Positions 25,133 to 32,731 of a stretch of 43,482 nucleotides of DNA are shown here, piece by piece. The DNA lies in the NCBI GenBank assembly GCA_023404805.1, contig JAEYAL010000012.1, positions 1-43,482 on the forward strand, in the 5' to 3' direction. A program made the position numbers and the translations under genes. The notes beneath the pieces are model-generated. The model was given only the letters and a program-made list of their open reading frames with translations. It did no database searches and was not told the DNA's origin. Every line of letters begins with the position of its first letter. Positions within the stretch are counted from its first letter, which is position 1. The DNA comes from Actinomycetes bacterium. Its GTDB lineage: Bacteria; Actinomycetota; Thermoleophilia; Solirubrobacterales; Solirubrobacteraceae.

Positions 25133-25529
25133 ATGTGAACCCGTCCCCGAGGAGGTCCGCGATGTGGCCGACCTCCTCGGGAAGCGCTGGCAGCTCGCCA
25201 TCCTCTACGCCGCCCACCTGGGGGCGGTGCGGTTTGGCGAGTTCCAGGAGTCCGTCGGCGGCGTCTCGGCGCGCATGCTCACCGAGCGCCTCCGCGAACT
25301 CGAAGACGCCGGCCTGATGGAGCGCGAGGTCATCCCGACCTCGCCCCCGCAGGTCGAGTACCGGCTCACGGAACAGGGCCAGAAGCTCGGGCCGGTCCTC
25401 GAAGCGATGCAGACGTTCGCCGTCGAGGTGACCGTCGAGATCGAAGTCGAGGTCGAGGTGGAAGTCCACCTCGACCCGGCTGCGGCGCAGGCCGCGCAGG
25501 CGCGCGAGCCTGAGCGCAAGACCGCTTGA
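25116..25529 (+). CDS. HxlR family transcriptional regulator overlapping lon
   Basis: 137 residues. The HxlR winged helix covers about 7-100: CEPVPEEVRDVADLLGKRWQ with the family N-terminal Cys (Cys7, plus Cys4), FGEFQESVGGVSARMLTERL as recognition region, and PPQVEYRLTEQG as wing. ATG 25116 lies inside the end of lon (17-bp overlap) and is needed to include the conserved Cys; GTG 25135 is in another frame. Residues 102-120 are an alternating Val/Glu run (VEVTVEIEVEVEVEVHLD), unusual for the family, encoded by near-repeats of GTCGAGGT. HxlR proteins often sense thiol-reactive compounds; linkage to lon suggests control of proteolysis under such stress (inference). Confidence 0.85.
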
Positions 25530-25557
25530 GCGGTATCTGGCCGACTCGCGAGTAGTG

Positions 25558-25589
25558 ATGGATTACGCCCTGGCCAGGGCGTAATCCAT
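25558..25589. terminator. Perfect 32-bp palindrome between convergent genes
   Basis: Left half ATGGATTACGCCCTGG is followed directly by its exact reverse complement. It begins 28 bp after the HxlR stop and ends 95 bp before the stop of the convergent lipoprotein gene. As RNA it would fold into a very stable hairpin on either strand, without a U-tract, so it may act as a bidirectional terminator. Confidence 0.6.
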
Positions 25590-25684
25590 TGCGTCTGCGC
25601 GCCATTCCACACCCTCAGACGGTTGTGACGATCTGCCGTACAACCTGGCGGGCGCCGCCCGTGCGGCTCTGCCCTGCCGCGTCG

Positions 25685-26695
25685 CTACTCAGCCACCACG
25701 TACTTCGCCGTCATCTCCGGGACATCGTTGGTGCCGCCCATTCTCGTGTCATAGGAGCGGCTTCCGTCGATCGTGCCGTAAACGGTGATCATGTCGTCCT
25801 CGACCGCAGGGGTCGTACCCGCGTAATTTACCCAGATTTCGTCTGTCCAGAATCCGTATCCCTCGTCCGTGACGGACAAAAGAATCACGGTTTCGCCGAG
25901 GTCCTCGTCGATCTGGAATACCTGCCCCCGATAGGCAACTCGCTCACCCGCGTAGCGATCTGGATTCTTCTCTAGCTGCTTGAACGGGATCGTTTGTGCG
26001 CTCGCGATGTAGTTCGCGCGGCGCTGGGCGATGCGAGCTTCGCGCTCCGCTTTCCGCTTCGCGGCCAACGCGGCCTTCTCCGCCTTCGAGAGCTTCCGGC
26101 GGATCGTCGTCTGTTCAGTGGCGGTGTCGTATCCGGGCTTCTTGACCGCAATCGTGAAACGGCGTGAACCGTTGGAGACCACTACCGCCTTCGTCCATTT
26201 CGAACCGTCGACGTTCGCCGGAGCGCCGTTGATCGTCACCCGGGCGCCCCTGACCGACCCGCCGCGAACTCCCGCGATCGTGCCGCTGAGCGTCACGGCG
26301 TCCTGATAGGTGGTTCGTGAGTCGCTGGGTCCATCAATCGCGAAGGAGGGACGAGTTGGCTGAGCCACCGAGATGGACGTGTCCGACCGTCCGGGCGCTC
26401 TTGCCAGAACGGTGATTGATTCGCGTTCTGGGTCATAGCCTGCCCGTAGCGCCCAAACGCCTGCGGAGTTCGGTGACACGGTCTTTGAACCAACCCGGAC
26501 CGTCGAACCAACTTCGGCGGTACCCCGCAGAGTGGTGACTGGCTTGCCTTCATGGGTCTTGACCGCCGCCTTGTCGACCGCCACCTTGACCGGTGGAGGC
26601 GGACTTGACGCAGCGGCTGAGTCTTTCTTGGTGTCTCCGCATCCCGCAGCGATCACAGGCACGAGCGCGACGAGCAGCAGGGTGGTGCGTCTCAT
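25685..26695 (-). CDS. Lipoprotein with Ig-like and C-terminal OB-like domains
   Basis: 336 residues. The signal MRRTTLLLVALVPVIAAG is followed by Cys19, a lipobox. A Pro/Ser linker leads to two Ig-like repeats: RGTAEVGSTVRVGSKTVSPN to about residue 110, and LSGTIAGVRGGSVRGARVTINGAP to about 195, where PGYDTATEQTTIRR resembles bacterial adhesin-type domains. A charged helix rich in Lys/Arg/Ala follows (SKAEKAALAAKRKAEREARI), then a C-terminal domain with YAGERVAYRGQVFQIDEDLG and VEDDMITVYGTIDG that looks OB-like. It probably sits on the outer face of the membrane. ATG 26695 is preceded by GGAG. Function unknown. Confidence 0.78.
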   Translation of the reverse strand: MRRTTLLLVALVPVIAAGCGDTKKDSAAASSPPPPVKVAVDKAAVKTHEGKPVTTLRGTAEVGSTVRVGSKTVSPNSAGVWALRAGYDPERESITVLARAPGRSDTSISVAQPTRPSFAIDGPSDSRTTYQDAVTLSGTIAGVRGGSVRGARVTINGAPANVDGSKWTKAVVVSNGSRRFTIAVKKPGYDTATEQTTIRRKLSKAEKAALAAKRKAEREARIAQRRANYIASAQTIPFKQLEKNPDRYAGERVAYRGQVFQIDEDLGETVILLSVTDEGYGFWTDEIWVNYAGTTPAVEDDMITVYGTIDGSRSYDTRMGGTNDVPEMTAKYVVAE

Positions 26696-26869
26696 AGTGG
26701 GCTCCACACTAATTGCGTTTAAGCGCCAAGCAAAGCTCTCTAATCTCAGCGGTGCGACTCGCCCCAGCACCGGCAGCGCTGCAGCCGAGCATGGCGGCGT
26801 TCTCCCGGCGCATCGCCTGCGCCTTTCGTTCCGGACCGGCCTGATGTCCGCCGCCGATCGGTAAACCGC

Positions 26870-26885
26870 GTTACCCCCTGGTCGC
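26870..26885. promoter_or_regulatory. GGTAA-N6-TTACC palindrome, copy 1
   Basis: GGTAA-ACCGCG-TTACC lies 80 bp upstream of the ATG of the glycine-zipper protein gene, in the 269-bp region between divergent genes. The same GGTAA-N6-TTACC pattern occurs at 30568-30583 upstream of a secreted hydrolase gene. I see nothing else of note in this gap. Confidence 0.4.
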
Positions 26886-26964
26886 CGCTCGGTTATCGTC
26901 CGGCGCGTACCCGCGACCACGTCCCGACGTCCCCGGGCTGGCGCGCTCCAGAGAAGACGGGTAC

Positions 26965-27453
26965 ATGTCCCACCTGAACCGCGCCGCGCTTGCGGCTGCG
27001 TCCGCGTTCGTCCTCGCCGCGCCGGGCACCGCCCTCGCTGGCCCCTCCGGCTCCGCCGGGCCGCTCACCTCTGCGGGCGGCAGCTCGTCGATCTCGACGA
27101 TCTCGGGTCCGGCAGGCTCCGCGGCCGCGCCGTCGACCAACCGCAACGCGGCGGCCAAGAAGACGATCCGCGTCCAGATCGGCGCGACCACCGGCGTGAT
27201 CTACCTCAACCGCACCGAGACCAAGCAGGTCGGCCAAGGCGGGGCCTGGGTCGTCGCAGGCGCGATCGGCGTCGCGCTCGCCCCGCAGACGGCCGGCCTC
27301 GGCACGATCGCGGCGATCGGCGTCGGCGTCGCCCTGGGGTCGATCGGCTCGAAGGTGATCGACCAGCAGCTCGCCGCCGGGCAGTGCCTGAAGCTCTCCA
27401 CGCCGTGGCTGTCGCTCGGCACGACGGTCAAGGTCGGCTGGTCGCCCTGCTGA
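26965..27453 (+). CDS. Small secreted protein with glycine-zipper segment
   Basis: 162 residues. The signal peptide runs to about residue 25 (LAAASAFVLAAPGTALA). A Ser/Gly/Pro-rich linker follows (about 26-65), then a beta strand pair IRVQIGATTGVIYLNRTETK and a long Gly/Ala hydrophobic stretch GGAWVVAGAIGVALAPQTAG continuing through GTIAAIGVGVALGSIGSKVI. Two cysteines bracket the C-terminus (GQCLKLSTPW and VGWSPC at the end) and could form a disulfide. GxxxG-type segments of this kind occur in pore-forming peptides and in surface proteins; no family is recognised. GAGAAG lies upstream of the ATG. Confidence 0.72.
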   Translation: MSHLNRAALAAASAFVLAAPGTALAGPSGSAGPLTSAGGSSSISTISGPAGSAAAPSTNRNAAAKKTIRVQIGATTGVIYLNRTETKQVGQGGAWVVAGAIGVALAPQTAGLGTIAAIGVGVALGSIGSKVIDQQLAAGQCLKLSTPWLSLGTTVKVGWSPC

Positions 27454-27473
27454 GCGGCAGCTGACGGCGGATG

Positions 27474-27511
27474 GGTCGGATCCTCTCGCCCACAGGGCGA
27501 GGATCCGATCC
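27474..27511. terminator. Hairpin terminator after the glycine-zipper gene
   Basis: GGTCGGATCCTC and GAGGATCCGATCC pair around GCCC-ACA-GGGC, with a 2-nt bulge and one G-T pair. It begins 21 bp after the stop codon. No U-tract, as is usual in such GC-rich genomes. Confidence 0.6.
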
Positions 27512-27600
27512 ATGCAGCGCCTCGCTGCGTAGCGGGTTCATGCGTAAACTGCGCGGGCCATGCCCCGCCCCGCCAGTCTCGATCGTCGCCGGTCGTCGCG

Positions 27601-28566
27601 ATGAGTTACGACGCCCTGAGCATCGGCGCGGCGGGAGACAACGTGCGGTACGAACGGTCCGGATCTGGCGGGCCGCTCGTGATCACGTTCGGGTCCTACG
27701 CGGATCCGGCCCAGAAGCCGGCCGTCTTCGAGTTCTACCGGCGCCTCAAGAAGATCGAGGCGGTCAGCGGCCACGCGATCAGCAAGCTCTTCGTCCGCGA
27801 CCCGAGCATGCGCTGGTACCTCGGGGGGATCGAGGGCGTGGGCGACGACGTCGCGTCGACCGCTGCCGCTCTGCGCGACCAGGTCGACCGCTACGAGCCG
27901 AGCGCGGTCATCACGGTCGGGCAGTCGATGGGCGCGTACGGGGCGATCCTCTACGGCACGCTTATCGGCGCCGACAAGGTGGTCGCGTTCGGTCCGCTCT
28001 CATGCTTCGACGGCCGCCTCTGGTCGATCATGAACGAGACCCGCTGGCTGCCGCCGCTCCGCGATCTGGATGAGAGCGGCATCGACGCCGACGCCTACCG
28101 CGACCTCCCGCAGTTCCTCGCCGAGCACGACGGGCCGGTACCCGACATCGACATCATCTACGGCAACTCGCCCGGTCATGAGGTGCACCCCCACAACGCG
28201 GTCGCGATCGACTCTGTGCACGCCGTGCGCTTCGCCAACACCCCGGCGGCTTCGCTGCTGTCGATCCAGCACGCGTTCCACGCGGTCGTCCCGCATTTCC
28301 AGTCCCGCGGCGTGTTGACCGAGGTGCTGCGCCAGCGCATCTTCGGCACTTCGCTCTCCGAACAGATCGACGGGCTCCACCAGGGCGACGCCTGGATCAG
28401 CTGGCTGATCGAGAACTACCTGGAGGGCAGGAGGCTCGACGACCTGCGCCCGGTGATGCTCGACACCTCCCTCACGGCTGAGCACGCCGACGCGCTCATC
28501 GCCCGCGGCAAACTGGTCATCGACCTCTGCGCCCTCGAAGACAGCCCGCCGCGGTTCACCGTCTGA
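27601..28566 (+). CDS. Alpha/beta-hydrolase-fold protein
   Basis: 321 residues without signal peptide. The nucleophile elbow is VGQSMGAYGAILYG with Ser109. An early strand reads GGPLVITFGSYAD. A possible acid is in IDIIYGNSPGHEV, and His residues occur in HNAVAIDSVHAV and QHAFHAVVPHF. Proteins of this kind are encoded near polysaccharide biosynthesis genes in other bacteria, but none lies here. The C-terminal 100 residues are helical. ATG 27601 is the first plausible start; no strong Shine-Dalgarno precedes it. It stands alone, flanked by hairpins on both sides. Confidence 0.72.
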   Translation: MSYDALSIGAAGDNVRYERSGSGGPLVITFGSYADPAQKPAVFEFYRRLKKIEAVSGHAISKLFVRDPSMRWYLGGIEGVGDDVASTAAALRDQVDRYEPSAVITVGQSMGAYGAILYGTLIGADKVVAFGPLSCFDGRLWSIMNETRWLPPLRDLDESGIDADAYRDLPQFLAEHDGPVPDIDIIYGNSPGHEVHPHNAVAIDSVHAVRFANTPAASLLSIQHAFHAVVPHFQSRGVLTEVLRQRIFGTSLSEQIDGLHQGDAWISWLIENYLEGRRLDDLRPVMLDTSLTAEHADALIARGKLVIDLCALEDSPPRFTV

Positions 28567-28642
28567 GCAGGGATTCGTGCGCACGCAGCGGCTCGGCGGC
28601 TGGCGCGCGAACCAACCGTCGGCGAGAAGCCCCGCCGCCCCG

Positions 28643-28674
28643 GTTTGGGCCCGCCTCGCCGCGCGGGCCCAAAC
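28643..28674. terminator. Bidirectional hairpin between convergent hydrolase genes
   Basis: GTTTGGGCCCGC and GCGGGCCCAAAC form a perfect 12-bp stem around an 8-nt loop, 77 bp after the plus-strand stop and 10 bp before the minus-strand stop. Confidence 0.7.
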
Positions 28675-28683
28675 GGGCGCGGC

Positions 28684-30531
28684 CTACCGGTTGAAGTAGG
28701 TCGCGATGAACGCGTGCTGCGCCGTGTACGCGCTCGGGTTCAGGAACACGCCGTGCGACGAGGACCCGCTGATCAACGGGATGTTGATCGGGCCGGTGAA
28801 CGGCGGGTACTGGCGGACGCCGTAGCCGCCGGCGTCGTAGGCCGAGGTGCGGCGCACGTCGGGCATGCCGTACAGCTGGGTGCCGACCAGCGGCAGGTCC
28901 AGGATGTTCGCGAGCGAGACGGTCGTCGGGCTCGGGACGATGTTGTCGCCGTCGCCCGCGATGATCAGGAGCGGCTTGGCCGTCTGGCCGGGCCGCGGGT
29001 GCCGGATGAACTCCGCGGTGTTGATGCCGTCGGCCGAGTCGAGGACCTGCTGGATCGACGCCTGCAGCACCGCCGACTCGGTGCCCGTGGCGGCCTTCGG
29101 GAGGATGTTCCCGAAGATGTTCCACAGGAACGTCTGCGAGATCGCATGGCCGATGCCGGAGCCGGTCACCTGGAAGATGATCCCTTTCAGCGACGGCGAG
29201 AGCGCGGCGAAGTTGAGGCCGAGCACGCCGCCGAGCGAGGTGCCCTGCATGGCGATCTTCGCGTTGTTGATGTCGTTGCGGCCGTCAGCGCCCTGGCCGA
29301 ACGGCGAGAGCACCGACACGGGCTTCATGAAGTCGATCTTCATGGTCTGCAGCGCGCGGTAGACGCCCATCATGTCGATCGTCGCCTGCTGGAACATGCC
29401 CGAGAGCGTCCCGAGGTGCGCCGGCGCGAGCAGGTTGAGCAGGTTGCCGCCGTTCTGGCCCGAGCGGGCGCCGTGGTTCGGCCAATCGACGGACAGCGTC
29501 GCGAAGCCGCGCTGCGCGTTCATCTGCGTGACGACCGGGTCCATCTCCTTGAAGGCCCCGATGCCGTGCATGTAGAGGACGACGCCCGCGAGGCCGTTCG
29601 TCGAGGTCTCCGGCAGCGTGAGGCGGAACGGGATCCACTCGTCCTTGCGGGTGTTGCCGGACCAGTCGACCGGGCCGGTGCCGCCCCTCGTGCGGTAGTT
29701 GTCGACGCGGATCTGGCCGGTGACGAGGCCGCCGATGTCCGGGTTGATGAGGTCCCACGACATCGACAGGCCCCGCACCGCGTGCGTGCGGGCGGCGGTG
29801 TCGCGCATGAGGCGCTCGACGGGCTCCAGGAACTCCGCGCGGTCGCGGATCGTGAAGACGGTCGCGTTGCGCACGCCCGACTCGGCGATACCGGACTGCG
29901 CGAGGCCGTCGCGGACGTCCTGCACGTAGTCGGCGGCGCGCTGGTTTGCGGGCTCCTGCGCGGCGAGGGCGCTGAACGACGGCTCGGTGGGGCGCGCGAT
30001 CGGGAACTGGTCCGTGACCGCGACAAGGATGCGGTGGCCGAAGGCCCAGCGGGACTGCGGGAACACCTGCAGCACGTTGCTGGCCTTCGACACGAGGTTC
30101 GTGTTGACCGTCTGCGGGCTCATGAACGCGTGGACCTTCACGCGCTGGCCGGTGTCGAGGTCGTAGGCGACGACCGCTTCGCCGCCGTTGTACGGCACGG
30201 CGCCCGGCTTCTCCGTGAACTCAAAGACCGCGCCGACGCCAGCGCTGAAGCCCGACGCGCCACCGAAGACGCCGCTCGGCGAGATGCCGTCCTGCCGCGG
30301 GAGGGTGTTCAGGATCTCAGGACGCAGCACGTCGTCGGTGACGTTCGCGCGCAGGCCCGTCGGCGATGACGGGTCCTCGACGGCCCAGTAGTTCGACGGG
30401 AACGGCGCCAGGCAAGTGTCAGTCGACAGCGGGTTGCATTTGGCATCGGCCGCGTCGGCGATGCCGGTGAACGCCGCAGGCAGCGCAGCCGCCGCGAGCA
30501 AGGCAGCGAGCGCAGGTCGGAATCGGATCAT
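28684..30531 (-). CDS. Secreted alpha/beta hydrolase (lipase-like)
   Basis: 615 residues. The signal peptide is LAALLAAAALPAAFTGIADA. The N-terminal 280 residues form a separate domain (CNPLSTDTCLAPFPSNYWAV at its start). The hydrolase domain begins near 300: oxyanion region YMHGIGAFKE (320-329), nucleophile QGTSLGG with Ser432, acid in LLIIAGDGDNIVPS and His in SGSSSHGVFLNP. This is the layout of large bacterial extracellular lipase/esterases. ATG 30531 is preceded by GAGGAA. A GGTAA-N6-TTACC palindrome lies 37 bp upstream, so regulation by a dimeric repressor is likely. Confidence 0.85.
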   Translation of the reverse strand: MIRFRPALAALLAAAALPAAFTGIADAADAKCNPLSTDTCLAPFPSNYWAVEDPSSPTGLRANVTDDVLRPEILNTLPRQDGISPSGVFGGASGFSAGVGAVFEFTEKPGAVPYNGGEAVVAYDLDTGQRVKVHAFMSPQTVNTNLVSKASNVLQVFPQSRWAFGHRILVAVTDQFPIARPTEPSFSALAAQEPANQRAADYVQDVRDGLAQSGIAESGVRNATVFTIRDRAEFLEPVERLMRDTAARTHAVRGLSMSWDLINPDIGGLVTGQIRVDNYRTRGGTGPVDWSGNTRKDEWIPFRLTLPETSTNGLAGVVLYMHGIGAFKEMDPVVTQMNAQRGFATLSVDWPNHGARSGQNGGNLLNLLAPAHLGTLSGMFQQATIDMMGVYRALQTMKIDFMKPVSVLSPFGQGADGRNDINNAKIAMQGTSLGGVLGLNFAALSPSLKGIIFQVTGSGIGHAISQTFLWNIFGNILPKAATGTESAVLQASIQQVLDSADGINTAEFIRHPRPGQTAKPLLIIAGDGDNIVPSPTTVSLANILDLPLVGTQLYGMPDVRRTSAYDAGGYGVRQYPPFTGPINIPLISGSSSHGVFLNPSAYTAQHAFIATYFNR

Positions 30532-30567
30532 GGGTTCCTCGGGACAGGTGAGGTACGCGGCGCGCCG

Positions 30568-30583
30568 GGTAAAGTGCTTTACC
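30568..30583. promoter_or_regulatory. GGTAA-N6-TTACC palindrome, copy 2
   Basis: GGTAAAG-TG-CTTTACC, perfectly symmetrical over 16 bp, centred about 45 bp upstream of the lipase-like gene start and about 110 bp from the ABC-F stop. Position and symmetry suit an operator. Confidence 0.5.
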
Positions 30584-30693
30584 GCGAGGGACTCCACGGA
30601 CGGTAACTCGTGCGTGCACCACCTCGCAAGGCGCAGAAGACGGTGAGGTGTGCGCTTCCGGGCACGCGGCGGGCGCGAACCGAGAAACCCGGC

Positions 30694-32481
30694 TCAGCTC
30701 TCGGCGATCTCCGAGGCTTCCATCCACGCCAGCTCGAGCTCTTCGCGCTCCTCGCGCAGGGCGGTGAGCTCGTCGCCGAGCTCGCGCAGGCGGCCGTGGT
30801 CGGCGGCGGCGGAGGCCATCTCGTCGTGGAGCTTGGTCTCGCGCTCGTCGAGCTTGGCCATCGCGCGGTCGAGGCGCTGGACCTCTTTGCGGGCGGCGTG
30901 GATCTCGCCGCCACTCGACTTCGGCGCGGCTGCCGCCTTCGGCACCTGCTCCTCCCCCGCCGCGCGGCGCTCTTCGACGTACTGCTCGATCCCGGCCGGC
31001 AAGTGCCGCACGGTGCCGTTCGGCGCGAGCGCGTAGACGTTGTCGCAGACGCGCTCGACGAAGTACCGGTCGTGGCTGACGACGACGAGCGTGCCGGGCC
31101 AGCCGTCGAGCAGGTCCTCAAGCGCCGTGAGGGTGTCGATGTCGAGGTCGTTGGTCGGCTCGTCGAGGAGCAGCACGTTCGGTTCCTCCATCAGCAGGCG
31201 CATCAGCTGCAGACGCCGCCGCTCGCCGCCGGAGAGGTCCTTGACCAGCGTGCGCGCCCGCTCTCCGCGGAAGCCGAACCGCTCGCAGAGCACGCCGGCG
31301 CTGAGCTCCTGGCCGTCGCTCGTGGTGATCCGCCCGCGGACGGCCTCGAGCGACTCCAGGACGCGGTACTCACCCGGGATCGCGGCGGTGTCCTGCGAGA
31401 GGTGCGCGAGCTTGACGGTCTGGCCGCGCTCGACGACGCCGGTGCTGGGCTCCAGCTCGCCGGAGAGCAGGCGGATCAGGGTGGTCTTGCCTGAGCCGTT
31501 CACGCCGACGAGCGCGACGCGGTCGCCGGGCCCCAGGCGCCAGGTGGCCTTGTTGAGCAGGACCTTGTCGCCGTAGGCCTTGCTCACCTCGACGGCGTCG
31601 AGGACCTTGTTGCCCAGGCGCGCATTGGAGAACCGCAGCAGCTCCACGCTGTTGCGGGCCTCGGGCACGTCGGCGATCAGCGCGTTGGCGGCGTCGATCC
31701 GGAACTTGGGCTTGCTGGTGCGCGCTGGCGGCCCGCGGCGCAGCCACGCGAGCTCCTTCTTAACCAGCTGCTGGCGCTTGTCCTCGCGGGACGCGGCCTG
31801 GCGGTCGCGCTCGGCGCGCGCCAGCACGTAGGCGGCGTACCCGCCCTCGTACTGGTGCACGGAGCCATCGGCGACCTCCCACGTGTGGGTGCAGACGGCG
31901 TCAAGGAACCATCGGTCGTGGGTGATGACCACCATCGAGCCGCGGCGGGCCGCGAGGTGCCGGGCGAGCCAGTCGACGCCTTCCACATCCAGGTGGTTGG
32001 TCGGCTCGTCGAGGAGCAGCAGCTCCGGGTTGTCGAGCAGCGACTTGGCCAGCGCGATCCTGCGGCGCTCGCCTCCGGAGAGCGGCGCGATCACCGTGTC
32101 GAGGCCGTTCGTGAAGCGGCGCATCTCGACGCCGCCGAGGAGGCCGTCGAGCACGTCGCGGAAGCGGGCGTCACCCGCCCACTCGTGGTCGGCGCGGCCG
32201 CCGACGAGCTCGTCGCGGATCGTCTTGCTTGGGTCGAGCTCGTCGCCCTGGCCGACGGTCGCGAGGTGCAGCGCCCCGGTGAGCACGACCTGGCCGGCGT
32301 CCGGCTGCTCGAACCCGCCGATCAGCCGCAGCAGCGTCGACTTGCCGTCGCCGTTGCGCCCGACGATCCCGATCCGGTCGCCCGCGTTGACACCGAGGGT
32401 GATGTCGGTGAGCACCGTCCGGCTCGCATAGCCCTTGTCGACCGACTTCAGGTTGACGAGGTTTCTGGCAGGCGGCGACAT
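30694..32481 (-). CDS. ABC-F ATPase, Uup-like
   Basis: 595 residues, two ABC domains and no membrane segment. First Walker A is GRNGDGKST (41-49) with signature LSGGERRRIALAK and LLLLDEPTNHLD. The second Walker A is GVNGSGKTT with signature LSGGERRRLQLMRL and LLLDEPTNDLD. The linker (YEGGYAAYVLARAERDRQAA) and a C-terminal coiled coil (EIHAARKEVQRLDRAMAKLD to the end) match Uup, which acts on the ribosome or on replication intermediates. ATG 32481 follows the family start; the longer frame crosses the repeat region upstream. It is divergent from the FMO gene. Confidence 0.92.
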   Translation of the reverse strand: MSPPARNLVNLKSVDKGYASRTVLTDITLGVNAGDRIGIVGRNGDGKSTLLRLIGGFEQPDAGQVVLTGALHLATVGQGDELDPSKTIRDELVGGRADHEWAGDARFRDVLDGLLGGVEMRRFTNGLDTVIAPLSGGERRRIALAKSLLDNPELLLLDEPTNHLDVEGVDWLARHLAARRGSMVVITHDRWFLDAVCTHTWEVADGSVHQYEGGYAAYVLARAERDRQAASREDKRQQLVKKELAWLRRGPPARTSKPKFRIDAANALIADVPEARNSVELLRFSNARLGNKVLDAVEVSKAYGDKVLLNKATWRLGPGDRVALVGVNGSGKTTLIRLLSGELEPSTGVVERGQTVKLAHLSQDTAAIPGEYRVLESLEAVRGRITTSDGQELSAGVLCERFGFRGERARTLVKDLSGGERRRLQLMRLLMEEPNVLLLDEPTNDLDIDTLTALEDLLDGWPGTLVVVSHDRYFVERVCDNVYALAPNGTVRHLPAGIEQYVEERRAAGEEQVPKAAAAPKSSGGEIHAARKEVQRLDRAMAKLDERETKLHDEMASAAADHGRLRELGDELTALREEREELELAWMEASEIAES

Positions 32482-32533
32482 CGGCCCCGCATGTTGCCGG
32501 GTGGCGGCAGACCGCGCGTCCTGCCAGCCCTCG

Positions 32534-32577
32534 GCTCGCACATATGCGCCACTGCGGCGCAAACCTGCAACCCAGCC
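32534..32577. repeat. 44-bp direct repeat, copy 1 (REP-like)
   Basis: Starts GCTCGCACATATGCGCCA and contains the hairpin TGCGCC-ACTGC-GGCGCA. Identical to copy 2 except one base. Lies in the divergent gap between ABC-F and FMO genes. Confidence 0.8.
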
Positions 32578-32607
32578 CCGCGGAGATGGCTCGGCCCAGG
32601 ACGCCCA

Positions 32608-32651
32608 GCTCGCACATATGCGCCACTGCGGCGCAAACCTGCAACCCGGCC
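32608..32651. repeat. 44-bp direct repeat, copy 2 (REP-like)
   Basis: Same sequence as 32534-32577 with one mismatch, 30 bp further on, same orientation. Confidence 0.8.
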
Positions 32652-32696
32652 ACGCGGACCCGCGGCCTGCCGGCCCGGCCACAAACCGAACAAGTG

Positions 32697-32724
32697 TTGT
32701 GTAACTGCGAAAACGCGATACGGT
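32697..32724 (+). promoter_or_regulatory. Promoter of the FMO operon (TTGTGT - 16 nt - TACGGT), leaderless
   Basis: TTGTGT at 32697-32702 and TACGGT at 32719-32724; 7 nt separate the -10 box from GTG 32732. No Shine-Dalgarno. Confidence 0.45.
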
Positions 32725-32731
32725 TCCGGCC

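Noticed and set aside
28645..30369. Long plus-strand frame opposite the secreted hydrolase
   Set aside because: Same antisense effect; the minus-strand protein has a signal peptide and a catalytic triad.
32534..32651. Possible short CRISPR array
   Set aside because: Only two copies, 44 bp each with a single 30-bp spacer, no cas genes, and each copy has a REP-like hairpin.
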